From assembly GCF_029223185.1 (NCBI RefSeq), contig NZ_JARHUG010000016.1:57048-121047 (forward strand): a stretch of DNA of 64,000 bases, given 5' to 3'. This DNA comes from Aliiglaciecola sp. CAU 1673 (GTDB taxonomy: Bacteria; Pseudomonadota; Gammaproteobacteria; Enterobacterales; Alteromonadaceae). Below are positions 50,476 through 57,630 of this stretch, piece by piece. The position numbers and the translations under genes are program-made. Numbering within the stretch: position 1 is the stretch's first letter; the number at the start of each line of letters is the position of its first letter. The notes under the pieces were generated by a model. That model worked only from the letters and a program-made list of their open reading frames with translations. It ran no database searches and was not told where the DNA came from.

Positions 50476-51110
50476 TATTGCCTCTTGCGGAACATTAGCT
50501 GGCCTTTAATCTGCCCTGTTTCCAAGTCCTCCAGCAACTGATATTCACCATCTTCAAAAAAGGCTTTGCACTTGGGCACCGTCACATATACCGCCACCCC
50601 CTCACTGACCGGATCTTCTTGTAACAAAGTATCTATGGCGCCCATCAGGATATGGCCAAGTCCGTGGTGTTGGTGATCAGGGTGTACACCAATAAAGGAC
50701 AGCATATGGTAGTGAGCCGCTGGCACATGGGCTTTAACTTTAATTTCCTTTTCCACCATCTGTCTGGTGCCAAAGAATCCTGCGGTCAGCAACATCTTCA
50801 ACCGCCAATGCCAGAAACGCCCGGGACCAAAGCAAGCATCAGGACTTATCAGGCATGCAACAGCTAACAGCCGCTCCCCCTCAAAGAGTCCAATCATAGG
50901 CTGACGAGCCATCCAGAAGCTGTTCAGCTCCTCTCGGATAGCAGCGCGCAGGCGTGATTCATAACCTTCCTTGTCAACTTGAAAAATCTGCATAAAGAGT
51001 GGGTCATCATGATAGGCCTGGTACAAAATGGAGCAGGCCACTTTTAAGTCTTCTGCACTGAGAAAGACCGCTTTGATTTCTTGTTCAGATAGCGTTGCCG
51101 CACTCATCAT
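50475..51110 (-). CDS. GNAT family N-acetyltransferase
   Basis: Protein of 211 residues with the acetyl-CoA binding motif A seen as LSFIGVHPDHQHHGLGHILM (Q/R-x-x-G-x-G/A type HHGLGH). Substrate unknown. I start at the ATG at 51108-51110 with GGGG five bases upstream; the next codon is also ATG. The frame stays open for 44 more codons, but that part lacks a ribosome-binding site and family similarity. Coupled to the DUF962 gene. Confidence 0.8.
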   Translation of the reverse strand: MMSAATLSEQEIKAVFLSAEDLKVACSILYQAYHDDPLFMQIFQVDKEGYESRLRAAIREELNSFWMARQPMIGLFEGERLLAVACLISPDACFGPGRFWHWRLKMLLTAGFFGTRQMVEKEIKVKAHVPAAHYHMLSFIGVHPDHQHHGLGHILMGAIDTLLQEDPVSEGVAVYVTVPKCKAFFEDGEYQLLEDLETGQIKGQLMFRKRQ

Positions 51111-51242
51111 ATTGCCCCACTTAAATTTGACTATATTTAAAGCTAAGGGAGCTATCACCACAGTGCCCCCGGGAAGCCTGGCTATCCTTTCCTTTATATG
51201 GACAGCAATAGGCTCAAAGACAATGTAACCCAGCACTTTCAT

Positions 51243-51259
51243 GTTAACAACTTGTTAAG
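51243..51259. promoter_or_regulatory. Inverted repeat upstream of DUF2789 gene
   Basis: TTAACAA-c-TTGTTAA, a perfect 15-bp palindrome at 51244-51258 extended by G/G flanks, 21 bases before the DUF2789 start. It could be an operator; no regulator can be named. Confidence 0.35.
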
Positions 51260-51279
51260 TTGCACTTTGGAGTGAAGTA

Positions 51280-51510
51280 ATGAATCTGAATGCACCGACG
51301 ATTTCTGATCTGTTTGAACAATTGGGCTTGGACAATGATGAGAAGTCCATCAACCAATTTATTGAACGATACCGTGGCTTAGATAGCGAAACGAAACTGG
51401 AACAGGCCGCTTTTTGGAACAATGCACAATCCAGTTTTATTAAAAGTGCGCTGACGGAAGATGCTGAGTGGGCGGAAGTGATCGATCAGCTGAATATGCG
51501 GCTGAGATAG
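51280..51510 (+). CDS. DUF2789 family protein
   Basis: Small acidic helical protein of 76 residues. The family pattern TISDLFEQLGLDND, FIERYRGL and EQAAFWNNAQSSFIK is clear. Function unknown. GGAGTGAAGTA precedes the ATG. Single gene, divergent from the acetyltransferase. Confidence 0.85.
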   Translation: MNLNAPTISDLFEQLGLDNDEKSINQFIERYRGLDSETKLEQAAFWNNAQSSFIKSALTEDAEWAEVIDQLNMRLR

Positions 51511-51520
51511 AGTTGCCGGC

Positions 51521-51546
51521 AAGAAAAGGGCTGCCATCGGCAGCCC
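51521..51546 (-). terminator. Terminator of the DUF3192 lipoprotein gene
   Basis: Minus strand GGGCTGCC-gat-GGCAGCCC followed by TTTTCTTG, between two convergent genes; only the minus strand has a T run. Confidence 0.8.
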
Positions 51547-51553
51547 TCCCGAA

Positions 51554-51916
51554 CTAGATTTTGGTCAGGGCCAATTCACCCCAGCCCGACAGCTGACCGT
51601 TTTTAATTACCACCGGTGTACATTCATCCTTGGTGGTCATACCGTCACCGGCCATACGCTGAGTACGGTAATAGAGGACCTGATAGTTGTTCTCGCCACT
51701 TTGCAAAAATTCATTGAAGTCAGGCGTGCCCATCTTGTCCATCACCTGATTCACATTCATACCCGGTTGCAGGTTAGCAAGGTGTTTGCGATTTTTAAGT
51801 TCGCGTTTTTCGGCATCATCCACATAGTGTCCGTCGCCATCCACGGATATCACACAGCCAGATAAAGTCAAAGCCACTGGGATCAGTGCCGCAACCAGTA
51901 GTTTTTTTGTTCTCAT
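51554..51916 (-). CDS. DUF3192 family lipoprotein
   Basis: Precursor of 120 residues with a lipoprotein signal peptide (KKLLVAALIPVALTLSGC, lipobox LSGC) and a C-terminal DUF3192 domain: LQPGMNVNQVMDKMGTPDF, YQVLYYRTQRM, TTKDECTPVVI, GWGELAL. The fold is probably like the SmpA/BamE family, in which the M(N/T)xxQVxxxxGTP pattern occurs. I start at 51914-51916 with GGGG six bases upstream. A second DUF3192 protein is encoded at 57243-57617. Confidence 0.88.
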   Translation of the reverse strand: MRTKKLLVAALIPVALTLSGCVISVDGDGHYVDDAEKRELKNRKHLANLQPGMNVNQVMDKMGTPDFNEFLQSGENNYQVLYYRTQRMAGDGMTTKDECTPVVIKNGQLSGWGELALTKI

Positions 51917-52130
51917 AGTATCCCCGAAAATTTGATGGTGATTTATTATGGTGAAGATTTGACGCTTGAAACCTTCACGGTCACATTCAGACAGCAAGAA
52001 TAAAGCCAATCCATATCCTATTGTTTTTATTAACTTTTAAATTATCAACATGGGTTCAGAAACAGCAAAGGTGAGTTAACCAACCAATTAGTGGTCATTT
52101 TTGCCAAATTAAAAACATCAACGGATCAGC

Positions 52131-52412
52131 ATGAGTAACAGCAATTACATCATCGAACTTTGTCAGACTTTGCAACAGCAGGGGAAGCAACCTTCAGTGG
52201 CCCTAATAAAAGCCATTAGCCAAAAAACCCTGCCTTTACCCGACATTTTGTCTGTATTACAGAAATGGAAACAAACAGGTGGCAAACTTACGGCGAGCAA
52301 ACAGCCTTCACAAACGACAAAGGCGCGGTTGAGCCAGGAGGAGCGTATTCAGGCATTGGAAGAGCGGGTAGCCAGGCTCGAGGCCCTGATTGAAGCTAAA
52401 GCAGATGACTAA
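52131..52412 (+). CDS. Conserved small protein with C-terminal coiled coil
   Basis: Protein of 93 residues that I cannot name. The N-terminal half (IELCQTLQQQGKQPSVALIKAI...ILSVLQKWKQTG) looks like a compact helical domain whose pattern recalls the KfrA N-terminal DNA-binding region, but this is a weak resemblance. The C-terminal part (LSQEERIQALEERVARLEAL) is a short leucine-heptad coiled coil. GGAT lies just before the ATG. It overlaps the end of syd by four bases, convergent. Confidence 0.7.
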   Translation: MSNSNYIIELCQTLQQQGKQPSVALIKAISQKTLPLPDILSVLQKWKQTGGKLTASKQPSQTTKARLSQEERIQALEERVARLEALIEAKADD

Positions 52413-52966
52413 TCTAATGTCGCTTCTACATTCAGGCTATCGATAAATGCCGAAAGATTGTCAGCAAGGACTTCTTGTGCCGGCAAGCCAACCCGCTCCA
52501 ACACTACTTGACCGCTGTCATTGTCGAGGCTGATGACATAGTCTTCATTGTCAGTAACCGCAATAAAGACTGTAATAGGTTGCTTTAAGCGGCGTTTCAT
52601 TAGTACATGCCCTACTAAATTCTGCAGTAAGCGTTCAAAATCTTGTTCGTTCCATAATTGCAAAAGCTGTAAGCGTCCCCTGTCAGTACTGGCATTGAGG
52701 CCTTCCGACCAATAACGGCTGTAAAACGTCTTGAGATCCGGATGAAACGTTATGCCCAGCGCCTGTTCAGTACTGCTGAAATCCAGGGTGTTGGTATTGC
52801 GCACCGGCTGCCAGTGAATAACACCTTCACCATTGGGCTCTGACTGCTTACATGACGACGGCCAGTCGGGATCCCAGTCAGTGCATAAAGCGATCTCTTG
52901 CGCCTGATGCCAGGCCATGTACTTATCTACAAAGGCATCAAGAGTGGCACACAACTGCTGATTCAT
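52409..52966 (-). CDS. syd: Syd, SecY-interacting protein
   Basis: Cytoplasmic protein that binds SecY and checks the SecYEG channel. The 185-residue chain aligns along its length with E. coli Syd: FHPDLKTFYSRYW, LQLLQLWNEQDFERLLQNLVGH, KRRLKQPITVFIA. I use the ATG at 52964-52966; a GTG three codons earlier is possible. Divergent from queF as in E. coli. Confidence 0.94.
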   Translation of the reverse strand: MNQQLCATLDAFVDKYMAWHQAQEIALCTDWDPDWPSSCKQSEPNGEGVIHWQPVRNTNTLDFSSTEQALGITFHPDLKTFYSRYWSEGLNASTDRGRLQLLQLWNEQDFERLLQNLVGHVLMKRRLKQPITVFIAVTDNEDYVISLDNDSGQVVLERVGLPAQEVLADNLSAFIDSLNVEATLD

Positions 52967-52983
52967 GGATTGCACTTAAAAAT

Positions 52984-53005
52984 GTTAGAATGGCGCCATT
53001 CTAAC
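52984..53005. promoter_or_regulatory. Perfect 22-bp palindrome in the syd/queF divergent promoter
   Basis: GTTAGAATGGC/GCCATTCTAAC with no mismatch and no gap. Each arm contains a TTAGAAT, a good -10 element, so the two divergent promoters would share one symmetric site, 18 bases from the syd start and 15 bases from the queF start. Confidence 0.7.
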
Positions 53006-53020
53006 CATAGCGGCCAGTTC

Positions 53021-53857
53021 ATGACAAAACCGACATCAGCTTTCCAATTAGATTCACTGACTCTGGGTAAAACATCTGCCTACCCTGAAGTTTATGCTCC
53101 CGAACTCTTGCAAGCAGTGCCCCGCTCATTAAACCGCGATGAATTAGGCATAGTGGCACAGCAACCCTTCAGCGGAGTCGATATTTGGAACAGCTACGAA
53201 TTGTCCTGGCTGAACAGCAAAGGCAAGCCCCGCGTAGCGTTGATGCAGGCTATTTTGCCGGCCGACAGCCCGAACCTGATCGAATCAAAATCCTTCAAGC
53301 TCTATTTAAACAGCTTTAATCAGTGGAAAGTGGAGAACGAAGCAAGCTTAACAGCAACCCTGAGCAAAGATCTTTCCGCCTGCGCAGGGGCACCGGTCAA
53401 AGTACGATTGTTTCATCTGGACGATATTGATGCCTATCAGGTTGTTTCGCTAAAAGGCGACTTGTTGGATGATTTGGATATCGAGGTGTCCGAATATCAG
53501 CTGCAGCCAAGCTGTTTGCTGACGCTGGATAACCAGGTCAGCCAAACCTATGTGAGTCATCTGCTGAAATCTAACTGCTTGATCACCAATCAACCCGATT
53601 GGGCCAGCGTCCAAATTCGTTATGAAGGTAAACAGATTGAACCTAAAAGCCTGTTGCGCTATCTGATTTCTTTCAGGCAACACAACGAATTTCACGAGCA
53701 ATGTGTTGAAAGGATCTTCTGCGATATCATGCGTCACTGTGCACCGGAAAAGCTGACCGTCTATGCCAGATACACCAGACGGGGCGGTTTAGACATCAAT
53801 CCGTTCCGTAGCAACTATGAACGGCCGTATGCCAATGGCAGGCTGATAAGACAATAG
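53021..53857 (+). CDS. queF: QueF, NADPH-dependent preQ0 reductase
   Basis: Reduces 7-cyano- to 7-aminomethyl-7-deazaguanine for queuosine in tRNA. The 278-residue protein is the long (unimodular tunnelling-fold) form: NADPH motif ESKSFKLYLNSFNQ (about 90-103), active-site Cys in KSNCLITNQPDW, and HNEFHEQCVERIF. Ends NGRLIRQ. I start at the ATG at 53021; upstream codons run into syd. Confidence 0.97.
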   Translation: MTKPTSAFQLDSLTLGKTSAYPEVYAPELLQAVPRSLNRDELGIVAQQPFSGVDIWNSYELSWLNSKGKPRVALMQAILPADSPNLIESKSFKLYLNSFNQWKVENEASLTATLSKDLSACAGAPVKVRLFHLDDIDAYQVVSLKGDLLDDLDIEVSEYQLQPSCLLTLDNQVSQTYVSHLLKSNCLITNQPDWASVQIRYEGKQIEPKSLLRYLISFRQHNEFHEQCVERIFCDIMRHCAPEKLTVYARYTRRGGLDINPFRSNYERPYANGRLIRQ

Positions 53858-53891
53858 AAAATGACTTTCCGACAGAAAACTTTCAGCAAGA

Positions 53892-53920
53892 CTTTCATTT
53901 TTGCAAAATCAGGTTAGAAT
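53892..53920 (+). promoter_or_regulatory. Candidate promoter of the 22-codon ORF
   Basis: -10 TAGAAT (53915-53920); the -35 at 17 bases is CTTTCA (53892-53897), a weak match. Three ACTTTC hexamers (53864, 53879, 53891) lie just upstream, 12-15 bases apart. Confidence 0.4.
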
Positions 53921-53953
53921 GTGAGCGTTTCTCAAAGACTTGGCGGACTCACA

Positions 53954-54022
53954 ATGTCAAACCAATATCCTCAAGAACGCCTGCCCTACTACTTGGTTAA
54001 GCGTCCTTTGTCAGACGACTGA
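53954..54022 (+). CDS. Candidate small ORF of 22 codons
   Basis: An ATG-started frame with GGCGGA eight bases upstream encodes MSNQYPQERLPYYLVKRPLS followed by DD and TGA. Its stop codon lies within a perfect 8-bp hairpin and is followed by an intrinsic terminator. The peptide has no signal or membrane segment and three prolines and three tyrosines. It could be a small protein, a leader peptide, or just an open frame within a small RNA. I do not recognise it. Confidence 0.45.
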   Translation: MSNQYPQERLPYYLVKRPLSDD

Positions 54023-54026
54023 CAAA
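54007..54026 (+). other. Perfect hairpin over the small-ORF stop codon
   Basis: TTTGTCAG-acga-CTGACAAA, eight base pairs with a tetraloop. The TGA stop of the 22-codon ORF sits in the 3' arm. It immediately precedes the terminator hairpin. Confidence 0.75.
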
Positions 54027-54059
54027 AAAAGCAAGGTAATTTCGGTTCCTTGCTTTTTT
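54027..54059 (+). terminator. Terminator after the 22-codon ORF
   Basis: AAAGCAAGG...CCTTGCTTT stem with a loop of about eleven bases followed by a six-base T run. Strong intrinsic terminator that separates this transcript from the diguanylate cyclase gene. Confidence 0.88.
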
Positions 54060-54122
54060 CTTTTCTGGCTGTCTCCAGACTGTTCGCCAATCCCCACTGC
54101 ATCACACTCTTAGTGAAAAAGA

Positions 54123-54151
54123 TTTTGATAGAGCAAAACAGCCATTATACT
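54123..54151 (+). promoter_or_regulatory. Candidate promoter of the diguanylate cyclase-ppnN operon
   Basis: -35 TTTTGA (54123-54128), 17-base spacer, -10 TATACT (54146-54151). The leader would be about 80 bases. Two GGA triplets (54218-54220 and 54230-54232) lie close to the start codon and could bind CsrA. The remaining bases between 54060 and 54240 show nothing else. Confidence 0.5.
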
Positions 54152-54239
54152 GACCCTATGGTGGTTAACGCCGCCACACTCACCTAAGGTCTCAAAGGGG
54201 CGTCCTCAACCTGAGAAGGACATAGATTCGGATATCATA

Positions 54240-55790
54240 ATGGTGCAATTGAACTCTACTTCCTCGCAGCAAAAAGCCCTTCGCGGACTAAAGCATCAGA
54301 TAGATACTCTTGCCCAATTCATTATCAGGATCAGTAAGTTCTACGAGGGTGTCTCCCCACAGCTGGATAAGGAATTGCAGCAACTTCGCTCTCACCTCGG
54401 TGGTAAGGCAAATTTTACTTTGGCCGATGTCAGCATCCGCAAGCTTACCGGCTTGCTGATGGAAAATGCCGATCATCTTCGCGCTCATACGGCTAAAACA
54501 CAGAGCATGCTGGAGTCTGCGGTAAAAGCCTTGCAGCAAGACAATGGCCTGCCCTCTCCCCTTAAAGAGGATATCCAGGGTTTCCTGCTGACCCTCAAAG
54601 AAGGCCAACCTAATATCAACAGCTCCCTATCGCATTTTGAAGCGGCATTGGCACTCTATCAAAAAGCGCTGGCCAATAAACCTCAGGGGCAGGGGGCAAA
54701 ATCCTCCTCAAATAACCAGCCGACAGGTAGCGAAGTGGCCGAGCTGCATCAGGAAATCTGCAATGAGTTGCGCGAACTGGTAACCCAATTAAGTCCGACT
54801 GATGACAACGGCGACCACTTGAAAAGTATCAAGGAAAAGTTAGTCAGAGGATTAAGCCACCGCGAATTGCTTGAATGCTGCTTGGTGCTAGTCAGGGCCA
54901 TCCTTAAGGATCTGGTCAAAGAACGAAAACATGCCGAGCGCTTTATTTCGAGTTTGTATAAGACGCTTAGTACCGTTAGTAGCAATGTAGGTAAATCCAT
55001 CGAGGACAGCCAGGAAAAATATCAGCTTAAGATACAAACTAGCAGTGCCATGCGCGAGCAAATGGCAGACATGGCACAGGCTATTGGTAAGGCCAACGAC
55101 TTATCGCAATTGAAACAGCAGGCTGTCGATTATCTGGCCCGTATCGCGCAGACCTTGGACAGCCGTGACTCGGTGGATAAGGAAGAGCAGATGATGCTGA
55201 TGTCTTTGCTCCAGGATATGAAAGATCAGCTGTCACAGTTAGAGCAAGATACCGCTGACTACCGGCATCGTCTGCTGCAACAACGCTACCATAGCCATCA
55301 TGATCCGCTCACTCAGATCCCCAACAGAAATGCCTACAATGACAGAGTGGATATGGAATACCGGCGTTGGCGCCGCCATGGTACAGATCTTTGCCTTGCG
55401 CTCGTAGATATCGATCGGTTTAAGGACATCAATGACAACTATGGTCATGCGGGCGGCGACAAGACCTTGCAGGTGATTGCACAGCAGATCAGTAAATGTT
55501 TGCGCAGCACCGATTTTTTAGCGCGCTGGGGCGGAGAAGAGTTTGTGATTTTACTGCCGCAGACGCCGGTGGATGAACTGGAAAAGCCGCTACAACATAT
55601 TCGCCAGCAAATAGAAAATATTCCCTTTAAATTTAAAGATATAAGCGTCACCATCACGGTTTCCATCGGCGCCTCCAATTTCTGTGCAGGTGACAGTATT
55701 GAAAGCGTCTTTGACCGTGCCGATCGTGCTTTGTATCAAGCCAAACGCGAAGGGCGCAACCGTTGTATAGTCGAGCGAGGTGTATCATGA
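54240..55790 (+). CDS. Diguanylate cyclase (GGDEF domain) with long helical N-terminus
   Basis: Makes cyclic di-GMP. The C-terminal domain (about 350-516) has [16 protein letters not shown], the active site WGGEEF and the I-site RSTD five residues before it. The first 340 residues are helical with coiled-coil stretches (for example [19 protein letters not shown]) and match no sensor I know; no membrane segment, so cytoplasmic. The last four bases overlap ppnN (ATGA). Start ATG at 54240 with GGA eight bases before. Confidence 0.93.
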   Translation: MVQLNSTSSQQKALRGLKHQIDTLAQFIIRISKFYEGVSPQLDKELQQLRSHLGGKANFTLADVSIRKLTGLLMENADHLRAHTAKTQSMLESAVKALQQDNGLPSPLKEDIQGFLLTLKEGQPNINSSLSHFEAALALYQKALANKPQGQGAKSSSNNQPTGSEVAELHQEICNELRELVTQLSPTDDNGDHLKSIKEKLVRGLSHRELLECCLVLVRAILKDLVKERKHAERFISSLYKTLSTVSSNVGKSIEDSQEKYQLKIQTSSAMREQMADMAQAIGKANDLSQLKQQAVDYLARIAQTLDSRDSVDKEEQMMLMSLLQDMKDQLSQLEQDTADYRHRLLQQRYHSHHDPLTQIPNRNAYNDRVDMEYRRWRRHGTDLCLALVDIDRFKDINDNYGHAGGDKTLQVIAQQISKCLRSTDFLARWGGEEFVILLPQTPVDELEKPLQHIRQQIENIPFKFKDISVTITVSIGASNFCAGDSIESVFDRADRALYQAKREGRNRCIVERGVS

Positions 55791-57148
55791 ACAGAAGCGT
55801 ACAGCTTAATCCAGTAGGCTCACTCAGCCTGCTTTCCCAGCTAGAAGTCGATAGCCTCAAACGCTCCACCTCCAGCGAACTCTATCAAATCTTCAGAAAT
55901 TGCTGCCTTGCGGTCCTTAACAGCGGGGCCGATGACGATGACTTTGAACATTTATTTGCACCCTATGCTAATTTCGACGTCAACCTGCTACAGCGGGAAC
56001 GCGGCGTAAAAATTGAACTCATCAACCCGCCCGAGCGGGCATTCGTGGACGATGAGTTGATTACCGGGGTGCATGAACACCTGTTTGCCGTACTGCGCGA
56101 CATGCTGCATATGGGTGCCAGATACGAGAATTTCGGCAGCATCACCGAATCTACGCATATCACTCACATGGTTTTTGACATGCTGCGTAACGCCGAAGTC
56201 ATTCGCCACAACTGGGATCCGAATATGGTGGTCTGCTGGGGCGGCCATTCCATCGGCGAAGTAGAGTATCGCTACACCAAGGAAGTGGGCTACCAATTGG
56301 GGTTAAGGCAGATGAATATCTGCACCGGCTGTGGTCCAGGGGCAATGAAAGGTCCGATGAAAGGCGCCACCATTGGCCACGCCAAGCAACGCTACAAAAA
56401 TGGACGTTATCTGGGTATTACCGAACCCAGCATTATTGCCGCAGAGCCGCCAAATCCCATTGTCAATGAACTGGTCATCATGCCGGATATCGAGAAGCGT
56501 CTGGAAGCCTTTGTGCGCGCTGCACATGGTATAGTGATCTTCCCTGGCGGGGTAGGCACGGCAGAAGAGCTGCTCTATCTGCTGGGTATCATGCTGCATG
56601 AGAAAAACAGCGACCAGGTGCTGCCCATTGTGCTCACCGGCCCCAAAGCCTGCGAAGAGTACTTTAAGAGTATCGACCAATTTGTGGCTACCACGCTGGG
56701 AGCGGAAGCTCAGAAACTCTACACCATCATTGTCGATGATCCGGTGCAGGTCGCCAGGACCATTAAACAAGGCCAGAAAGATGTTAGGGATTATCGTAAA
56801 CAGAAAGGCGATTCCTATCATTTCAACTGGTCCTTGCATATTGATGATGAATTTCAATTCCCTTTTCAGCCTACCCACGAGCGGATGGCCGCATTGAACT
56901 TACACTTCAACCAACCTAAAGCGCAGTTGGCGGCGGCATTGCGCCGGGCGTTTTCTGGCATCGTAGCCGGTAATGTGAAAGCTGAAGGGGTTAAGCAGAT
57001 TAGGGATAAAGGACCATTTCAAATCAACGGCGACATCGGCTTGATGAAGATGTTAGACGAGTTACTGGAATCCTTCGTTAAGCAGAATCGCATGAAGTTA
57101 CCCGGTAGCCATTATTCCCCTTGCTATCAGGTATCCAAAGTCTCCTAA
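55787..57148 (+). CDS. ppnN: PpnN, pyrimidine/purine 5'-nucleotide nucleosidase
   Basis: Cleaves nucleoside monophosphates to base and ribose-5-phosphate; in E. coli it is bound and stimulated by ppGpp. The 453-residue protein has the LOG-family core: [16 protein letters not shown] and the [15 protein letters not shown] motif, with the N-terminal ([17 protein letters not shown]) and C-terminal ([15 protein letters not shown]) regions of the long type. ATG overlaps the preceding stop (ATGA), so translation is coupled to the diguanylate cyclase. Formerly ygdH. Confidence 0.96.
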   Translation: MNRSVQLNPVGSLSLLSQLEVDSLKRSTSSELYQIFRNCCLAVLNSGADDDDFEHLFAPYANFDVNLLQRERGVKIELINPPERAFVDDELITGVHEHLFAVLRDMLHMGARYENFGSITESTHITHMVFDMLRNAEVIRHNWDPNMVVCWGGHSIGEVEYRYTKEVGYQLGLRQMNICTGCGPGAMKGPMKGATIGHAKQRYKNGRYLGITEPSIIAAEPPNPIVNELVIMPDIEKRLEAFVRAAHGIVIFPGGVGTAEELLYLLGIMLHEKNSDQVLPIVLTGPKACEEYFKSIDQFVATTLGAEAQKLYTIIVDDPVQVARTIKQGQKDVRDYRKQKGDSYHFNWSLHIDDEFQFPFQPTHERMAALNLHFNQPKAQLAAALRRAFSGIVAGNVKAEGVKQIRDKGPFQINGDIGLMKMLDELLESFVKQNRMKLPGSHYSPCYQVSKVS

Positions 57149-57167
57149 CGGGATAATTGGATTATAA

Positions 57168-57201
57168 GGCGGGACCATCAGACTTTGATGCGTCCCGCTA
57201 A
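57168..57201 (+). terminator. Weak hairpin after ppnN
   Basis: GCGGGAC...GTCCCGC arms with a loop of about sixteen bases and no T run. It may slow transcription, but a true terminator is doubtful. Confidence 0.3.
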
Positions 57202-57242
57202 CGTGTAAACTAGTAACCATAGAAACGGCTTCTTTAGTACTC

Positions 57243-57617
57243 ATGGATAAGAAAGTAATCAAACGTGTTGGTCTTGGTCTGGTAGTGTATTTAGTATTTG
57301 CCGGTCTGGTGTTGGTGTTTTACCCCGACGATCCTGACTCCATGGACTGGAAAGATCGTGAGCAATTTAACAAAGTGCAAATCGCCAAGCTACAGCTGGG
57401 TACCGGCAGACAAGCGGTGATCACTCAATTGGGATCACCCGATATCAGCGAAGCCAAACAGGTCGAACAGAGCAAATATCAGGTCATGTTCTATCGCACT
57501 CAGCACATGGAATCCGATGGCATCACCACCATGAATGAATGCACTCCGCTGCTGTTTGAAAATGACAGTTTGGTGGCCTGGGGCGAAGGTGCCTACCAAC
57601 AATATTTAAGCTATTAG
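57243..57617 (+). CDS. DUF3192 family membrane-anchored protein
   Basis: Protein of 124 residues with one N-terminal membrane helix (VGLGLVVYLVFAGLVLVFY) and no lipobox, followed by a DUF3192 domain: LQLGTGRQAVITQLGSPDI, YQVMFYRTQHM, TTMNECTPLLF, AWGEGAY. The same blocks occur in the lipoprotein at 51554-51916, so the two are paralogs with different anchors. Function unknown. Lies between ppnN and an HDOD-like gene 13 bases downstream. Confidence 0.88.
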   Translation: MDKKVIKRVGLGLVVYLVFAGLVLVFYPDDPDSMDWKDREQFNKVQIAKLQLGTGRQAVITQLGSPDISEAKQVEQSKYQVMFYRTQHMESDGITTMNECTPLLFENDSLVAWGEGAYQQYLSY

Positions 57618-57630
57618 CGTCATATCCCTT

